From Planctomycetia bacterium (GTDB lineage Bacteria; Planctomycetota; Planctomycetia; Gemmatales; Gemmataceae), in contig SXHE01000089.1 in assembly GCA_005773755.1 (NCBI GenBank), positions 1-8,458 on the forward strand: a DNA stretch of 8,458 nucleotides, written 5' to 3'. The notes under the pieces were generated by a model. It had not been told where the DNA came from. It saw only the letters and a list, made by a program, of their open reading frames with translations, and ran no database searches. Position numbers and translations under genes: made by a program. Below, one piece after another: positions 6,713-8,458 of the stretch (positions within the stretch are counted from its first letter, which is position 1; each line of letters begins with the position of its first letter).

Positions 6713-7018
6713 ATGGAACAGAAGTTCGACGGCACCCCCAAAGCCGAGCTGCGCCTCCGCGGGCGCGCGGTCACGCGCGGCGAAGTCGCCAACGATTGGG
6801 GCCTGCAACTGCGCTGGGTCGTCAAGCGCGACGGCAAGGTGGTCGCCAACCCGCCGGCCCGCGCCGACGTCACCTACGAGCACCCCGACAAGACACCCGG
6901 CAAGTACGAAATCGCGCTGGAGATGTTCAAGTACGTCAACTACGCGAAAGACGCGCAGGGCGAGTACACGGCGAGCAAGTTCGTCGAGATTTCCAACGTC
7001 GTGTCGTACACGATCTGA
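6713..7018 (+). CDS. Small beta-rich (Ig-like) protein of unknown function upstream of DUF1501
   Basis: A 101-residue protein with no signal peptide, membrane span or catalytic motif that I can see. It is rich in alternating beta strands: LQLRWVVKRDGKVV, ADVTYEHPDKTPGKYEIALEMFKYV and KFVEISNVVSYTI. The pattern of a PGKYEI turn followed by a final SNVVSYTI strand resembles immunoglobulin- or PKD-like beta-sandwich domains; this is inference from pattern only. It carries no cysteines. The ATG has GGAG at 6701-6704, eight bases upstream. The gene lies 57 bases before the DUF1501 gene on the same strand and is probably co-transcribed with it, with a hairpin in between. The reading frame is real rather than a shadow: it has strong G/C third-position bias and nothing plausible overlaps it. 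Its lack of an export signal contrasts with the Tat-exported neighbour. Confidence 0.8.
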   Translation: MEQKFDGTPKAELRLRGRAVTRGEVANDWGLQLRWVVKRDGKVVANPPARADVTYEHPDKTPGKYEIALEMFKYVNYAKDAQGEYTASKFVEISNVVSYTI

Positions 7019-7037
7019 CCTCTCTCCCCGACCACAC

Positions 7038-7057
7038 CCCCGCCCTTACGGGCGGGG
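7038..7057 (+). terminator. Intergenic GC hairpin, possible attenuator or weak terminator
   Basis: A perfect 8-bp stem CCCCGCCC / GGGCGGGG with a TTAC loop fills most of the 57-base gap between the 101-residue gene and the DUF1501 gene. Only two T residues follow it, so termination would be weak; it may lower expression of DUF1501, stabilise the upstream message, or be a dispersed palindromic repeat. It ends seven bases before the GGAG ribosome binding site of the DUF1501 gene. Confidence 0.45.
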
Positions 7058-7075
7058 TTCGCCTGGAGCCGACCC

Positions 7076-8455
7076 ATGCTGAACATCGGCAACGAGAAGG
7101 TTTCGCTCTGTGACGGGCTGTCGCGGCGCAGCTTCCTGACGGTCGGCGCGGCCGGGGCCGGCGCGCTGGCGCTGCCCACGTTCTTCCGCTTCCAACAGGC
7201 GGGCGCGGCCGACGCGACGAAGGCCAAGATCAAGAACTGCATCACGCTGTTCCTCGTCGGCTCACCGGCCTCGCTCGACACGTGGGACATGAAGCCCGAC
7301 GCGCCCGCGGAAGTGCGCGGCAAGTTCAAGCCGATCAAGACCAACGTGAACGGCATCCAGATTTGCGAACACTTCCCGATGATGGCCCGGATGATGGACA
7401 AGGTCGCGCTGGTGCGCAGCCTGCACCACAAGACCGGGGCGTCGCACGAGAACGGCCAGCGCTGGATGATGACCGGGCACGACTTCAACGCCGACAGCAT
7501 GAAGCCGCACCTGGGCAGCGTGATCTCGCGCGTGTTCGGGGCGCGTGGCGACCTGCCGGCCAACGTGATCCTGCCCGGCCCGATCGGGAACACCGGGGCC
7601 GGGCCGCTGCACGGCCAGACCGCGGCCCACCTGGGCAGCGCGCACGAGCCGTTCTTCCTCAACGCCGACCCCGCGAAGCCCGACTTCAAAGTGGGCGACA
7701 TCGAACTGCCGAAGGGCGAATCAGCCTCGCGCCTCGACGCCCGCAAGCGGCTCCTCGAACAGGTCGATGAGTTGCAAAAGCACACCGAGGGGCGGGCCGT
7801 CGGTGAGCACGACGCCGCGTACCAGCGGGCGTTCCGGCTACTGACTTCGCCCGAAGCCAAGCGCGCGTTCAACCTGGACGACGAGAAGGGCACCACCCGC
7901 GACCGCTACGGCCGCAACACCTTCGGCCAATCGTGCCTGATGGCCCGGCGGCTGGTTGAAGCGGGTGTCCGGTTCGTCACGGTGAACCACTTCGACACCG
8001 TGTTCGGCCTCTCGTGCTGGGACATGCACGCCGACGGCGGCGGGCTGAACAACACCTACGCCGACTACGAGCGGATGCTGTGCCCGCAATTCGACTGGGC
8101 GTTCAGCGCGCTGGTCGGCGACCTCGCGGACCGCGGCCTGCTCGAAGAAACTGTGGTCGCGGTGTTCAGCGAGTTCGGCCGCACCCCGCGGCTCAACGGC
8201 CGCAGCGGGCGCGACCACTACCCGAACGCCTGGACCAACTTCTTCGCCGGCGGCAGCTTCAAGGGCGGGCAGGTGATCGGCGCGACCGACAAGATTTGCT
8301 CGCGGCCGGTCGATTCGCCGATCGAACCGCCGCAGATGCTCGCGTCACTGTACAAGGGCATGGGCATCGACCTCGACGCCACCACGATGCCCGGCCCCGG
8401 CGACCGGCCCGTGCGCCTGGTCGAAGCCGAACCGATCCGCCAACTCTTCAAGTGA
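7076..8455 (+). CDS. DUF1501 domain-containing Tat-exported protein
   Basis: A complete 459-residue member of the DUF1501 family, an expanded planctomycete group related to the alkaline phosphatase/sulfatase superfamily whose biochemical role is not established. The N-terminus has a clear twin-arginine signal (SRRSFL at residues 16-21, then VGAAGAGALALPTFF), so it is exported folded. Family motifs follow: FLVGSPASLDTWDMKPDAP (about 59-77), SHENGQRWMMTGHD, RYGRNTFGQSCLMARRLVEA, the putative metal-site region SEFGRTPRLNG (365-375) and GRDHYPNAWTNFFAGG (D380, H381). The end EPIRQLF with a stop at 8453-8455 is a normal family C-terminus. The ATG at 7076 has GGAG seven bases upstream. Family members are often encoded beside DUF1549/DUF1553 c-type cytochrome-like proteins; none lies upstream here, and what follows position 8458 is not visible. 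It probably shares a transcript with the 101-residue gene. Confidence 0.93.
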   Translation: MLNIGNEKVSLCDGLSRRSFLTVGAAGAGALALPTFFRFQQAGAADATKAKIKNCITLFLVGSPASLDTWDMKPDAPAEVRGKFKPIKTNVNGIQICEHFPMMARMMDKVALVRSLHHKTGASHENGQRWMMTGHDFNADSMKPHLGSVISRVFGARGDLPANVILPGPIGNTGAGPLHGQTAAHLGSAHEPFFLNADPAKPDFKVGDIELPKGESASRLDARKRLLEQVDELQKHTEGRAVGEHDAAYQRAFRLLTSPEAKRAFNLDDEKGTTRDRYGRNTFGQSCLMARRLVEAGVRFVTVNHFDTVFGLSCWDMHADGGGLNNTYADYERMLCPQFDWAFSALVGDLADRGLLEETVVAVFSEFGRTPRLNGRSGRDHYPNAWTNFFAGGSFKGGQVIGATDKICSRPVDSPIEPPQMLASLYKGMGIDLDATTMPGPGDRPVRLVEAEPIRQLFK

Positions 8456-8458
8456 CAC

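Noticed and set aside
6940..7896. 318-codon minus-strand frame antisense to DUF1501
   Set aside because: It overlaps a complete, motif-bearing DUF1501 gene and the end of the 101-residue gene; Ser/Arg-rich, no domain, no ribosome binding site seen.
1..8458. Search for defence systems, CRISPR, insertion sequences, prophage, toxin-antitoxin pairs, tRNA or rRNA
   Set aside because: No repeat-spacer pattern, transposase, integrase, terminal inverted repeats or RNA gene was seen; every sizeable stretch is explained by ordinary planctomycete genes.

Overview
This is a GC-rich window (high G/C at third codon positions, GGAG-type ribosome binding sites) whose gene content points strongly to a planctomycete, most likely a Gemmata-like member of the Gemmataceae. 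The evidence is the family mix: a BBP7-type outer-membrane beta-barrel protein, a DUF1501 Tat-exported protein, a TIGR03067-like lipoprotein, a Tat-exported sugar phosphate isomerase-like protein, and a Hanks-type kinase fused to a membrane segment, coiled coil and TPR-like region. The taxonomic call is inference from these families; no marker gene is present.

Layout. Positions 1-6508 are read on the minus strand and 6713-8455 on the plus strand, diverging from a 204-base intergenic region at 6509-6712. In minus-strand transcription order: an AhpD-like peroxidase-related protein (6508-6077), a small lipoprotein overlapping it by ATGA (6080-5598), and a 145-residue membrane-anchored protein of unknown function (5586-5149). 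These three look like one operon. After a 207-base gap comes the BBP7 outer-membrane protein (4941-3532), closed by a strong intrinsic terminator (3511-3479). Sixteen bases beyond that terminator the isomerase-like gene starts (3463-2549), followed after 80 bases by the serine/threonine kinase (2468 to beyond position 1, so its C-terminus is missing). On the plus strand a 101-residue beta-rich protein (6713-7018) precedes the complete DUF1501 gene (7076-8455), with a GC hairpin between them.

How they fit together. Most products are exported or envelope-associated: Tat signals on the isomerase and DUF1501 proteins, a Sec signal on BBP7, a lipobox on the TIGR03067-like protein, an N-terminal membrane anchor on the 145-residue protein, and a central membrane segment in the kinase. 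No shared pathway can be shown from the sequence. No tRNA, rRNA, CRISPR array, insertion sequence, phage gene or defence system was seen, and no stretch above 300 bases lacks a gene. The points most worth a second look are the roughly 37-residue insertion in the kinase catalytic region, the terminator placed as a possible attenuator in front of the isomerase, the Lys in the isomerase's usual metal-ligand position, and the divergent promoter region at 6524-6573. I did not find a convincing undescribed multi-gene system.
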